From Novipirellula artificiosorum (GTDB lineage: Bacteria > Planctomycetota > Planctomycetia > Pirellulales > Pirellulaceae), in contig NZ_SJPV01000002.1 in assembly GCF_007860135.1 (NCBI RefSeq), positions 144,955 through 208,954 of the forward strand: DNA of 64,000 nt. Reading direction: 5' to 3'. Shown in pieces: positions 10,450-18,760 of the stretch (positions are counted from its first letter, which is position 1; the number at the start of each line of letters is the position of its first letter). Under the pieces are notes generated by a model, which saw only the letters and a program-made list of their open reading frames with translations, did no database searches and was not told where the DNA came from. A program made the translations under genes and the position numbers.

Positions 10450-10618
10450 GGTGATGGGCTGCTCCTGCTCAATCGGGTTTCAAAGTGGATCTGGCGTTGA
10501 AGGATTCGAAGAAACCGCTATACTCCGCCCTTCCAACGTAGGAAAAGCGAATTGCGGCGGGGTCATCCGATCTTCGACGCGTGAAATGGTATACGAAACA
10601 AGCGACGAGATCGATCCG

Positions 10619-10771
10619 ATGAAAGTTGTCAGCAGCATCGGTGCATTGAAGTACCGACATCCCGATTGCCAAGTGGTCAAACGGCGTGGCCGAATTTACG
10701 TGATTTGCAAGAGCAATCCGAAGTTCAAGGTCCGCCAAGGTGGTGCGAAGGTCAAAAAGGCCCGTCGCTAA
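10619..10771 (+). CDS. rpmJ: Ribosomal protein bL36, zinc-free form
   Basis: A 50-residue large-subunit ribosomal protein, starting [20 protein letters not shown] and continuing with [20 protein letters not shown]. It resembles the YkgO-type (C-minus) bL36 paralogue: only two cysteines remain and the CxxC-Cys-His zinc ribbon of the standard 37-38 residue form is lost. The C-terminal tail [10 protein letters not shown] is basic. The ATG at 10619 is the only sensible start; the frame is open far upstream but that part overlaps the divergent larC gene. A strong terminator follows at 10821. In other bacteria C-minus bL36 is favoured when zinc is scarce. Confidence 0.93.
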   Translation: MKVVSSIGALKYRHPDCQVVKRRGRIYVICKSNPKFKVRQGGAKVKKARR

Positions 10772-10820
10772 CAGGGTTGAGGGTTCGTGAAGAACGCTTC
10801 ATCCTTGCTGGACCCGTTCA

Positions 10821-10848
10821 ACGACCGGAATCTCCTCCGGTCGTTTTT
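10821..10848 (+). terminator. Intrinsic terminator after rpmJ
   Basis: A perfect 9-bp stem (ACGACCGGA with TCCGGTCGT) has a 6-base loop and is followed by a run of T. It lies 50 bases after the rpmJ stop and separates it from the deacetylase gene at 10900. Confidence 0.85.
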
Positions 10849-10899
10849 GCATGCGCCGTCATCAATTCCTGTGAATTCCGCTTTTGATTCCTCGCGCCC

Positions 10900-11637
10900 A
10901 TGACCACTGTGATCACCGTCCCTCCGAAAGACCTTCCGGTGACCGAGCCTCTCGACATGTTGGTGGTCGCCCCTCATCCGGACGATGCCGAACTTGGAAT
11001 GGGAGGAACGATCGCGAAAATGTTGTCGCTCGGTTGGCGAGTCGGTGTGTTGGATTTGACCAGCGGGGAGCCGACGCCCCATGGATCCGAATCGCTGCGT
11101 CGCACAGAGACCGACCGCGCGAGCAACATCCTGGGGCTCTCGTGGCGGGGGAACGCAGGGTTGCCGAATCGAAAATTGCAACACACCTTGGAATCTCGCG
11201 AGCTAATCGCCAGCTATTTTCGGGTATTGCGGCCGCGGTGGCTTTTCGCCCCCTACTGGCAAGACGCCCATCCTGATCATCTTGCGGCGACCGAATTGAT
11301 CGAAGCGGCTCGGTTTTGGTCCAAGTTGAGTAAAACCGACATGCCGGGCGAGCGTTTTCATCCTGGACGCGTCTTCTACTATTACTGCATCCACCTTCGC
11401 TTGGCGGTTGCCCCCAATTGGATCGTCGACATCAGTGACTTCTGGGACATCAAGCGTGCGTCGATTGAAGCCTATCAGAGTCAATTCATTGCGGGGCGGG
11501 ATCCCCAGCCCCCAACGCTGATGGACGAATTTCGCGTCGAAGCGGCCAATTGGGGCCGGCTGATCCATCGCAAGTATGGGGAACCGTTTGCCACGAAAGA
11601 GCCCTTGGCCCTCGAATCCTTGGCAGGGATTTTGTAA
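10900..11637 (+). CDS. PIG-L/LmbE deacetylase, BshB1-like
   Basis: A zinc-dependent N-acetylglucosamine-conjugate deacetylase of 245 residues. The metal motif HPDD is at residues 26-29 in APHPDDAELGMGG and a second motif HPDH is at about 124-127 in YWQDAHPDHLAA. The phrases VGVLDLTSGEPTPHGS and NAGLPNR, and the length, match BshB1, which deacetylates GlcNAc-malate in bacillithiol synthesis. BshA and BshC are not nearby, so bacillithiol production is not shown by this window; deacetylation of another amino sugar is possible. The first ATG is used; the family core begins near residue 18. Confidence 0.85.
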   Translation: MTTVITVPPKDLPVTEPLDMLVVAPHPDDAELGMGGTIAKMLSLGWRVGVLDLTSGEPTPHGSESLRRTETDRASNILGLSWRGNAGLPNRKLQHTLESRELIASYFRVLRPRWLFAPYWQDAHPDHLAATELIEAARFWSKLSKTDMPGERFHPGRVFYYYCIHLRLAVAPNWIVDISDFWDIKRASIEAYQSQFIAGRDPQPPTLMDEFRVEAANWGRLIHRKYGEPFATKEPLALESLAGIL

Positions 11638-11802
11638 CCACCCCGGTTGCGGTTCGTTTTTCCGATCCAGATTGTCGCAGCGCCGTGGGTACGTATCCCT
11701 CGACCCTCACGGCAGAGTATATTGAAGGCTTAGTGGCTGGACGCCGTGGAGAAGCTGCGTCCGCGTTGTGAATTTGTTTGCTCTGGCCCCACGTTTATTG
11801 CC

Positions 11803-12219
11803 ATGCCCGTCAAAATGCAGCTGGCTCGGATCATCATCTCTGAGCTCACTGAGAATCAAGTGATCTATCTTCAGGAAGAAAATGGGGAACGCGAGTTTCC
11901 GATACTGATTGGCATTTTCGAAGCGACCAACATCGATCGTCGGGTTAAAGAAGAGTACACTCCGACGCGACCCCTGACGCACGATTTGATTGTTCACGTG
12001 GCCGAAGCGCTCGGTGCGAAGGTGGAAAGCGTCGTGATCAGCGACCTGAACGAGCACACCTACTACGCTCAATTGAACCTGCGTAAAGAAGACGGTGAAT
12101 TGATCACGATCGACTCGCGCCCCAGTGACGCGATCGCGGTTGCCGTCACCTTTTCACCGGCACTGCCGATCTATGTTAGCGAGCAGGTGTTGGACGAAGC
12201 AACGTCGACACCGTTCTAG
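11803..12219 (+). CDS. Bifunctional nuclease (DUF151) family protein
   Basis: A 138-residue protein matching the DUF151/BFN domain: MQLARIIISELTENQVIYLQ, then a PILIGIFEATNI segment and the hallmark IDSRPSDAIAVAV near the C-terminus. Family members include plant and Thermotoga nucleases with RNase and DNase activity, but most bacterial members are uncharacterised. The ATG at 11803 gives the normal family N-terminus; an upstream GTG at 11746 would add 19 unlikely residues. The stop lies two bases before the panC start, so the two genes are probably co-transcribed. Confidence 0.88.
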   Translation: MPVKMQLARIIISELTENQVIYLQEENGEREFPILIGIFEATNIDRRVKEEYTPTRPLTHDLIVHVAEALGAKVESVVISDLNEHTYYAQLNLRKEDGELITIDSRPSDAIAVAVTFSPALPIYVSEQVLDEATSTPF

Positions 12220-12221
12220 TC

Positions 12222-13067
12222 ATGATCAAGCTAACGACACCTGAGCAAGCGCGTCGCTTCGTACTCGAGAGGCGGTTCGCCGGACACACCGTTGGTTTGG
12301 TACCGACGATGGGCGCCCTGCATGAAGGACATCGATCGCTGGTCCGTCATGCTTGCGTCCAATGCGATCATACGATTGCGACGATTTTTGTGAACCCGAC
12401 TCAATTCGGTCCCAATGAAGATCTCGACAAGTACCCTCGGTTGTTGGAGCAAGATTGCCAACAGCTCGAGGCCGAGGGAACCACGGCGGTATTCTTGCCA
12501 AGCAGTGACGTGATCTATCCGCCAGGATTTAGCACTTATGTCGAGCCGCCGAAGGTCGCGGCGCCACTTGAAGGCGTTTGTCGGCCAGGACATTTTCGTG
12601 GTGTTGCGACCGTGGTCATGAAACTGTTTCAGATCCTGCCAGCGACCCATGCCTTTTTTGGCCGCAAAGATTATCAGCAATGGAAAGTCATCGAAGCGAT
12701 GGTGCGCGATCTGAACGTGGGGATTGAGATCGCTTGCTGCGATACGGTTCGCGAGTCGGATGGATTGGCATTGAGCAGCCGTAACCGTTACCTCAGTGAA
12801 GAGCAACGCTCGCGCTCGCTTCGGTTGTCCGTCGCGCTTCGTCGTGCTCAACAGCTTGCCGATTCAGGGGTGCGCGATGTCTCACGAATCGAAGCCGAGA
12901 TGAGGCAAATCTTATTGAGCGAGGGTGGCGTGGACGCAATCGATTATGCAAGAGTCGTTGACGCAGAAAGCCTCGCGACTTTGGAGCATCTCGATCGACC
13001 CGGCGTCGCGTTGATCGCTGCCTTTGTGGGGCAGACACGATTGATCGACAACGTTTCGTTGAGCTAA
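12222..13067 (+). CDS. panC: Pantothenate synthetase
   Basis: It joins pantoate and beta-alanine with ATP to make pantothenate, a coenzyme A precursor, in the cytoplasm. The protein is 281 residues, normal for PanC. The nucleotidyltransferase motif PTMGALHEGH places the two histidines at residues 34 and 37. GRKDYQQ and LSSRNRYLS are the expected ATP-binding segments. The start follows the nuclease-family gene by two bases, and the ABC ATPase starts 15 bases after its stop. panB and panD are not in the window. Confidence 0.96.
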   Translation: MIKLTTPEQARRFVLERRFAGHTVGLVPTMGALHEGHRSLVRHACVQCDHTIATIFVNPTQFGPNEDLDKYPRLLEQDCQQLEAEGTTAVFLPSSDVIYPPGFSTYVEPPKVAAPLEGVCRPGHFRGVATVVMKLFQILPATHAFFGRKDYQQWKVIEAMVRDLNVGIEIACCDTVRESDGLALSSRNRYLSEEQRSRSLRLSVALRRAQQLADSGVRDVSRIEAEMRQILLSEGGVDAIDYARVVDAESLATLEHLDRPGVALIAAFVGQTRLIDNVSLS

Positions 13068-13082
13068 GGATCCCTGCTTCCT

Positions 13083-14627
13083 GTGAACGATCCTGCCGCT
13101 TCCATGTTGACCGTTACGGGAATGACCAAGCGGTATGCCGTTACGGTTTTGGACGATGTTTCGTTGGACCTCCGCAGCGGTGAGATCCATGCTTTGATCG
13201 GCGCGAACGGTGCTGGCAAGAGCACGCTTTGCAAAATCGTGGCGGGATTGGTTGCTCCGACCCACGGGTTCATGACGTTGGAAGGTCGCCCCTATCATCC
13301 GGCAAACAAGCAGGCGGCCGAATCGGCGGGCGTTGAAATCGTGCAGCAGGAACTGAACCAGATTGAAACATTGACCGTGGCTGAGAATTTGTTCCTGTCT
13401 CGGTTGCCGCATCGCCTGGGAGTCGTCAATCAAAAACAACTCGACACGCGCGCTCGCGATGCACTGGATCGGTTTGGGCTCCACGCGATTCCGACCAAGA
13501 CGGTGATGGGGTCCCTAGGCGTAGGGCGCCAGCAGATGATCGAAATTGCCGCAGCCTTAGATCGTGAGTGCAAGGTACTGATCCTCGACGAGCCGACAGC
13601 GGCACTCAGTTCGGGGGAAACCGACGTTTTGTTCACTTGGCTCGACCGGCTGCGGAGCCAGGGCGTTGGGATGATCTACATTAGCCATCGATTGGAAGAG
13701 ATCAGCCGCTTGGCCGATCGAGTCACCGTGTTGCGGGATGGTAAGTACGTCACGAGCGAAGCGACGAGCCAGTTGACGACCGATCGGATGGTTGAGTTGA
13801 TGAGTGGTGACGAACACGCGCCGACACCCTCGATTCGAAAGGTGCCCGTACACGTCAACCCGAACGAATCGGACACGGTAGCTTTGCGGGTGGAGGGAAT
13901 TTCGCGAGGCAAACGGGTCAGGCAGATTAGCTTTTCCGTTTCCAAGGGCGAAAGGCTTGGGATTGCTGGATTGGTCGGCTCGGGACGTACCGAGCTGCTG
14001 CGTTGTCTTTTCGGTGCCGATGTTGCAGAATCTGGGTCGATCACGATTGGCAACCGCCGCAACACCACACCGTTTCGGCATCCAAGAGAAGCGGTCGCCG
14101 CCGGGTTGGCGATGGTGACCGAAGATCGGAAACAAAACGGTTTACTCTTGCCGCTTAGCATCCGAGTGAACACGACGCTTGCGTCACTACAAAAACGATT
14201 CTCGCTCGCGGGCGTCATTCGGCGTTCCGCGGAACGTACCGAAACACAACAGCTTTGTGAGTCACTCGATACGCGAGCGACCGGTATCGAGCAATCCGTT
14301 GGTACGTTGAGTGGTGGCAATCAACAGAAAGTGGTGGTCGCGAAATGGTTGATGCGCGACGCGGAGATCTTCTTTTTTGACGAACCGACGCGAGGAATTG
14401 ACGTCGCCGCTCGGGAGCGGATTTATCGATTGTTCGACGCTTTGGCAGCCCAGGGTAAAACGCTGTTGATTGTCAGTAGCGATCTGGACGAACTGGTTGC
14501 AACCACCGATCGAATCGCTGTGATGTCCAATGGCCGGATGGTTCAAGTCTTTGAACGTCATGAATGGTCGAAGGATCGAATCATGCAAGCGGCGTTTTCG
14601 GGCTATGTGGAAAAGGAACGCTCATGA
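13083..14627 (+). CDS. Sugar ABC transporter ATPase, RbsA/MglA type
   Basis: A 514-residue double ATPase of the carbohydrate uptake type. The first domain has an intact Walker A (GANGAGKST), signature-like LGVGRQQ and Walker B (VLILDEPTAALS). The second has the reduced Walker A typical of the family (GLVGSGRTEL), signature LSGGNQQK and FFDEPTRGID. It starts at GTG 13083, 15 bases after panC. Its last four bases overlap the permease start (ATGA). No periplasmic substrate-binding protein is adjacent, although uptake systems of this class normally need one. Substrate is probably a monosaccharide or nucleoside-like compound. Confidence 0.93.
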   Translation: MNDPAASMLTVTGMTKRYAVTVLDDVSLDLRSGEIHALIGANGAGKSTLCKIVAGLVAPTHGFMTLEGRPYHPANKQAAESAGVEIVQQELNQIETLTVAENLFLSRLPHRLGVVNQKQLDTRARDALDRFGLHAIPTKTVMGSLGVGRQQMIEIAAALDRECKVLILDEPTAALSSGETDVLFTWLDRLRSQGVGMIYISHRLEEISRLADRVTVLRDGKYVTSEATSQLTTDRMVELMSGDEHAPTPSIRKVPVHVNPNESDTVALRVEGISRGKRVRQISFSVSKGERLGIAGLVGSGRTELLRCLFGADVAESGSITIGNRRNTTPFRHPREAVAAGLAMVTEDRKQNGLLLPLSIRVNTTLASLQKRFSLAGVIRRSAERTETQQLCESLDTRATGIEQSVGTLSGGNQQKVVVAKWLMRDAEIFFFDEPTRGIDVAARERIYRLFDALAAQGKTLLIVSSDLDELVATTDRIAVMSNGRMVQVFERHEWSKDRIMQAAFSGYVEKERS

Positions 14628-15583
14628 AGGAATCGGTCATGACTCGATCGTTGATCCAGTACATCGCATTGTTGGCCGTGTTGGTCTCTCTGGTCGCCGT
14701 GTTTAGTCTGCTGAGCGAGAACTTTTTTCAAGCCGGGACGGCGGTGTCGATTGCAAACCAAATTCCTGATTTGACCTTCTTAGCCGTCGGTATGACGTTG
14801 GTGCTGGTCATCGGAGGAATCGACTTGTCGGTGGGGAGTGTGTTGGCGCTGTCGGCGGCTGTCTTCGGCGTGCTGATGGTGGATGCCGGGTGGCCGATGT
14901 GGGCTGCTATCATCGCATGCTTATTAACCGGTGCGGTATGTGGATTGGCGAGTGGCTTGATTTCGGTCGGTTTCGGAATCCCCTCCTTTATCGTCACCTT
15001 GGGGATGCTGGAAATTGCGCGAGGCGGCGCGAAAGAGGTGACGGCCAGCCAAACGCGGTACATTGGGTCGTCGGTGGAATGGATCGGTGAGCCCTTGCCT
15101 GGATTGATGGTGTCGCCCGCCTTCTTGGTCGCAATCGTGATCGTCATCGCTGGCCAGTTTTTGCTAACGCGGACGGTTTTCGGTCGCTATTGTGTCGCGA
15201 TCGGAACCAATCGAGAGGCGGTTCGGATGTCAGGAATCTGGGCGTCTCCCTACTCGGTGAGCGTGTTTGTCCTCAGCGGATTGATGTGCGGCTTGGCCGC
15301 GATTGCACAAACGTCGCGATTGTCGACGGCCGATCCCAATGCCGCCATCGGCATCGAGTTGTCTGCGATCGCAGCGTGCGTGATCGGTGGCACCAGTTTG
15401 ATGGGGGGGCGTGGTAGCGTGATCAGCTCACTGTTGGGTGTCTTGATCATTGCGGTGCTGCAAACCGGTTTGGCACAACTTGGTGTTTCGGATTCGAGAA
15501 AGCAGATCATCACGGGCATCGTGATCGTCGTTGCGGTCCTACTCGATGCTCTGCGAATTCGACTCGACAAAACCGAAGCATAA
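14624..15583 (+). CDS. Sugar ABC transporter permease, RbsC type
   Basis: A 319-residue integral membrane protein with about eight to ten helices and the BPD_transp_2 family marks: GGIDLSVGSVLALSAAVFGV, the FGRYCVAIGTNREAVRMSGI loop and GGTSLMGGRGSV. The ATG at 14624 overlaps the ATPase stop in an ATGA junction, so it was preferred over an upstream in-frame start at 14564. It pairs with the ATPase at 13083 to form a high-affinity importer for a sugar-like substrate. It converges with the URO-D-like gene with only nine bases between. Confidence 0.92.
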   Translation: MKESVMTRSLIQYIALLAVLVSLVAVFSLLSENFFQAGTAVSIANQIPDLTFLAVGMTLVLVIGGIDLSVGSVLALSAAVFGVLMVDAGWPMWAAIIACLLTGAVCGLASGLISVGFGIPSFIVTLGMLEIARGGAKEVTASQTRYIGSSVEWIGEPLPGLMVSPAFLVAIVIVIAGQFLLTRTVFGRYCVAIGTNREAVRMSGIWASPYSVSVFVLSGLMCGLAAIAQTSRLSTADPNAAIGIELSAIAACVIGGTSLMGGRGSVISSLLGVLIIAVLQTGLAQLGVSDSRKQIITGIVIVVAVLLDALRIRLDKTEA

Positions 15584-15592
15584 AGGAATGTC

Positions 15593-16786
15593 CTAACCGA
15601 CCGCGATCGCCGTGTCGTACATGGCGATCATGTTCTCAATGGGGACGCTCGCTTGAATGTTATGGACGGGGGCGAAGACGTATCCTCCGCCAGCAGCGAA
15701 CGCCGAGACATGCTTGGTCACTTCCGCGACAACCTCGTCAATCGTCCCGAACGGAAGGGTGTGTTGGCAATCAAGCGATCCGCCCCAGAACACCAGTTGC
15801 GAACCGAACTCGGCCTTTAATTCCGCTCCATCCATTCCATCGGCGCTCGTTTGCACTGGATTTAGAATGTCGACGCCCATTTCGATCAACGAGGGGATCA
15901 ACGTTCGTAGAGCGCCATCGGAGTGCAGCAGGACTTTCATTTCCGTATTCTCGTGTATCCAGCGGATACCTCGTTGGTAAAACGGCATGATCCGCTCGCG
16001 AAACATCTTGGGCGACAGAAAAGGGGCGTGTTGCATTCCAAAATCGTCGCAAATTTGAAGGATCGGAACACGATCCTGCACGGCATCCGCAAAACGGCTT
16101 AGGTTCGTGATCCACAGGTCTGTCAACTTGCCAAGCAATTCGTCCACGTAATCGGGCTCGGTCGCTAACGTCATCATCCAAGCGGAGAAATCGCCGGTGC
16201 CGAGACCAAAGAACAGTTCGTAGGGGGGGCCCATCGGGGCAACGATCGCAAAGTCGGTGTTTTGCCACAAGGCTTCTGCATGGCAACGATAATGTTCTGC
16301 AAGTTCAGACGACATGAGCGGCGGATTGACTTCGGCAACCGGTAAATGGGCGGCGCCCGGATACTTTTCAAGTCGATCGAAATAGAAGCCATTTTTGGGC
16401 ATGCGGGCAATCGGTGCCTTGTCTCGCATCAACACCAAGTCGCCCGAGGGCTCCGTGACCGGATGAAAACCGCCCGGGACCTCAACGGGCGTTCCGTCAA
16501 ATAGGGTCCAGGGTTTCCAATCTGAATTATCGATTCCAAACGCCACTTGAGGTCGATTCAGCCCGATGATGTCGGCTCCGAATCTCTCCATGACGGGACG
16601 TTCGACCTCTGCTAACATCTGGTAACAATCAAATATTTGCGTCGGAGTATTGATTCCCAATCGTTGTTTCAGGGCGTGGTAAGTGGACGCAGCGATGCCT
16701 GATTGGCGAGTGCCACCCAAATCAATGGGCACTCGATCGGGTTGTTGATGGTTGATGGCTGAGAGGACGCGCTGGCGGGAATTCAT
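15593..16786 (-). CDS. URO-D/MtaA superfamily methyltransferase-like protein
   Basis: A 397-residue protein of the uroporphyrinogen decarboxylase superfamily, in the branch typified by MtaA/CmuA corrinoid methyltransferases rather than true HemE. The N-terminal phrase MNSRQRVLSAINHQQPDRVP is characteristic of that branch. A metal-ligand-type LLHSDGALRTLIPSL segment and ILNPVQ follow. The ATG at 16786 gives this family start; a more upstream start at 16843 is unlikely. It is divergent from a homocysteine S-methyltransferase-like gene, which suggests a shared promoter region and a joint role in transferring methyl or methoxy groups. That is inference, as no corrinoid protein is present here. 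Confidence 0.85.
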   Translation of the reverse strand: MNSRQRVLSAINHQQPDRVPIDLGGTRQSGIAASTYHALKQRLGINTPTQIFDCYQMLAEVERPVMERFGADIIGLNRPQVAFGIDNSDWKPWTLFDGTPVEVPGGFHPVTEPSGDLVLMRDKAPIARMPKNGFYFDRLEKYPGAAHLPVAEVNPPLMSSELAEHYRCHAEALWQNTDFAIVAPMGPPYELFFGLGTGDFSAWMMTLATEPDYVDELLGKLTDLWITNLSRFADAVQDRVPILQICDDFGMQHAPFLSPKMFRERIMPFYQRGIRWIHENTEMKVLLHSDGALRTLIPSLIEMGVDILNPVQTSADGMDGAELKAEFGSQLVFWGGSLDCQHTLPFGTIDEVVAEVTKHVSAFAAGGGYVFAPVHNIQASVPIENMIAMYDTAIAVG

Positions 16787-16896
16787 GGTGATGACACGGA
16801 TGGCGGGATGGAAGGAGCAACTTGTTTGCCCGTCAAACAGCAAGTATAACCTTTCTCGACACGTTTGCTGAATTGTCCCCGTGAAAGAAAGACCTG

Positions 16897-17769
16897 ATGA
16901 CCGAGTTGATCAAACAGTTGTTGGCCGATGGACCGGTGATTTTGGATGGGGCCTGGGGGACACAGCTCCAGCAGCGAGGGCTTTCCAGCGGTGATTGCCC
17001 TGATGAGTGGAACTTGTCGCATGCGGAACAGGTCGAGTGTGTTCCGAGAGCGTACGTCGAGGCCGGAAGCCAAGTGGTCTTAACCAATACATTCCGGTCG
17101 AACCGTTTGGCACTCGATGGTTACGGGTTGTCAGCTCAAGTGCAGGCGATCAATCGTGCGGCAGCGGAGATTTCGCTTCGCGCCGCTGGCGATTTGGCGA
17201 TCGTGTTCGGATCGATTGGTCCCAGTGGCAAGATGCTGATGACCGGCGAGGTCAGCGAATCGGAATTGGACGCAGCGTTTTCCGAACAGGCTGCGGCGCT
17301 TGCGTCAGCCGGTGTCGCTGCGATCCTTGTGGAAACCATGTCGGATTTGGCCGAAGCAAAACTGGCGCTTGCGGCCGCCAAACGAACGGGATTGCCCGTG
17401 GTGGTCAGTATGGTGTTCGATTCGGGCAAAGAACTCGATCGCACGATGATGGGTGATACTGCCGAAAAGGTCGCAACCGAGTTGACCGTTGCCGGTGCGG
17501 ATGTCGTTGGCGCGAATTGTGGGCAAGGAATTGAATCGTACGTGGGCGTCTGTCAGCAGCTTCATCGAGCGACGGACTTACCGATTTGGATCAAAGCGAA
17601 TGCTGGCGTGCCTCAGATTTGCGATGGTGAGGTCGTTTATCGAACCAGTGCGGAGGAATTTGCCAAACACGGTCCCGCACTCGTTCAAGCCGGTGCCAAG
17701 TTCGTCGGTGGCTGCTGCGGCACCGGCCCCGAATTCATCCAGGCACTACGAAAATCGGTGCGAGGGTAA
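16897..17769 (+). CDS. Homocysteine S-methyltransferase family protein
   Basis: A 290-residue zinc methyltransferase domain like BhmT, MmuM or the N-terminal part of MetH. Visible are the N-terminal ILDGAWGTQLQQRG, a first zinc cysteine in GANCGQG, and the paired zinc cysteines in VGGCCGTGPEFI near the C-terminus. It should move a methyl group from a donor to homocysteine or another thiol. It is divergent from the URO-D-like methyltransferase with about 110 bases between, where both promoters must lie. Downstream it is followed by mobile-element debris, so it is the last gene of this block. Confidence 0.88.
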   Translation: MTELIKQLLADGPVILDGAWGTQLQQRGLSSGDCPDEWNLSHAEQVECVPRAYVEAGSQVVLTNTFRSNRLALDGYGLSAQVQAINRAAAEISLRAAGDLAIVFGSIGPSGKMLMTGEVSESELDAAFSEQAAALASAGVAAILVETMSDLAEAKLALAAAKRTGLPVVVSMVFDSGKELDRTMMGDTAEKVATELTVAGADVVGANCGQGIESYVGVCQQLHRATDLPIWIKANAGVPQICDGEVVYRTSAEEFAKHGPALVQAGAKFVGGCCGTGPEFIQALRKSVRG

Positions 17770-17878
17770 GTTCGCTCCCGAGCCCGTTATTTCCCCGCAC
17801 TTCTCGCCCCGAAAATACGTCGTGTAGTTTTCAAGTTGTAACGACTGCAGTGTTTAGGTATCCAGCCACCCCTGCCCG

Positions 17879-17965
17879 CGCAGCGGGAGCGGTCGAGCGC
17901 AGCGAGGCGAGGGCCGGTATCGAAAACCCCTCTCCCGGCGTTTAGACGCCGACCTCTCCCAAAGG
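17879..17965. repeat. GC-rich dispersed repeat, copy A
   Basis: A non-coding sequence starting CGCAGCGGGAG, with GAGCGCAGCGAGG, AGGGCCGGTAT and the tail GACCTCTCCCAAAGG. The same start, centre and tail recur in copy B at 18639-18760 with a different middle. Both copies end in CTCTCCCAAAGG and are followed directly by a Tn5-like element end. Confidence 0.7.
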
Positions 17966-18139
17966 CTCGTTGTACCCCACATCCTAATCCGGTGATATTT
18001 TTTGGCTCCTGGTCCGAATGTGTTCCATGCTTTGGACAGGTCGTGGCAGCGTTGCATTCCGGTCCACAAGGTCTGCGTCGCTTGTCCGATTTTTGCGAAG
18101 GTGTAAGCTTGCTGAGGCTCTTGCGCACCTAGGTTTTTT
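17966..18139 (-). pseudogene. Tn5/IS4-family transposase C-terminal remnant A
   Basis: On the minus strand a frame reads QTLWTGMQRCHDLSKAWNTF then GPGAKKYH, matching the C-terminal dimerisation region of Tn5-like transposases and the better-preserved remnant at 18838-19023 (about half of the aligned residues identical over 27 positions). Its outer end (CTCGTTGTACCCCACATCC, 17966-17984) is a degenerate version, 13 of 19 bases, of the element end at 18761. The 297-bp MITE at 18140 abuts it. The stop inside the terminal repeat has been lost, so this is a dead fragment. Confidence 0.65.
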
Positions 18140-18444
18140 GGCTCATCCGGCGGAAGCGTGCGCAGGAGGTTTTCGAGGCATCTCTCCGGTGTCCAATCAT
18201 TGCTGGCAGGAGCTATTTTCACTTGTTATCGTGCGGTTGCCGGTAGAAACGGAGTCGAGCTCTGCAGAGGTGCAACTTGACAAGGGATATCCCGGTCGAC
18301 GGTGCGCCAAGGGTGCTATCGGTTCCCGGCGGACGACCGACCGTCGGGGACTCTTTTCTAAGAGATCATTGGACACCGGAGCCATACCTCCAAAAAACCT
18401 TGAGTCTGGGTTTCGCGCGCTTCGGTCGGATGAGCCGGTTTTTT
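18132..18444 (+). mobile_element. 297-bp MITE, copy 1 (18140-18436) with 8-bp target duplication
   Basis: The element starts GGCTCATCCGGCGGAAGCG and ends with the matching inverted sequence CGCTTCGGTCGGATGAGCC. The inner parts of the ends also pair (CTCCGGTGTCCAAT on the left, ATTGGACACCGGAG on the right), giving imperfect inverted repeats of about 60 bases. The 8-bp direct repeat GGTTTTTT flanks it exactly at 18132-18139 and 18437-18444. A second copy, about 97% identical by eye (nine differences), lies inverted at 48348-48644. No coding capacity is credible. It abuts the transposase remnant A. Confidence 0.88.
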
Positions 18445-18638
18445 GACCGAGGAGTCCGAGAGCCACCGCACCCATGAACCGCACCTCCGTGCAACAGGCT
18501 TTCCCATGTTCGCAGCACCAGCGCGAACCGCAAGGCAACAATCATTCGCAGCGGTATGTCGAAGGTCCAGAGCGAAATCTCGTCACCTACGCCACAGATG
18601 TATTAGACACCACCCGAGATGCGCGGTGCAACGACCTC
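18445..18638. other. Unassigned sequence between mobile elements
   Basis: This stretch lies between the MITE and GC-rich repeat copy B. No frame in it gives a recognisable protein, and no conserved RNA was recognised. It may be the remaining left part of the element whose right part is transposase remnant A, but the translation across the reconstructed empty site does not resemble a Tn5 transposase, so the origin is unknown. Confidence 0.4.
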
Positions 18639-18760
18639 CGCAGCGGGAGGGGGCGAGCGCAGCGAGGGGGAGGGCCGGTATAGAAACCGTGCTGGAATTT
18701 CAGGTTGTCATCGCAGCCTGTCTTCCCTCTCCCTCGCTTAGGCTCGACCTCTCCCAAAGG
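18639..18760. repeat. GC-rich dispersed repeat, copy B
   Basis: Related to copy A at 17879: the same CGCAGCGGGAGG start, GCGAGCGCAGCGAGG core and AGGGCCGGTAT, then a longer divergent middle, and the same tail GACCTCTCCCAAAGG. The last eight bases (CCCAAAGG) form the left target duplication of the Tn5-like element that follows. Confidence 0.7.

Noticed and set aside
15593..16786. Assignment as HemE uroporphyrinogen decarboxylase
   Set aside because: The N-terminus and context fit the MtaA/CmuA-like branch, and no other heme genes are present.
17787..18222. Long minus-strand frames through the MITE and remnant, which look like a 110-120 residue protein
   Set aside because: The frames cross the MITE end and the GC-rich repeat, and only the Tn5-like tail is protein-like. 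Reported as a remnant, not as a gene.
18445..18600. Sequence on the minus strand that superficially resembles a group II intron domain V followed by a GGTTC-type end
   Set aside because: The expected catalytic triad and bulge could not be aligned by eye, and no reverse transcriptase is nearby.
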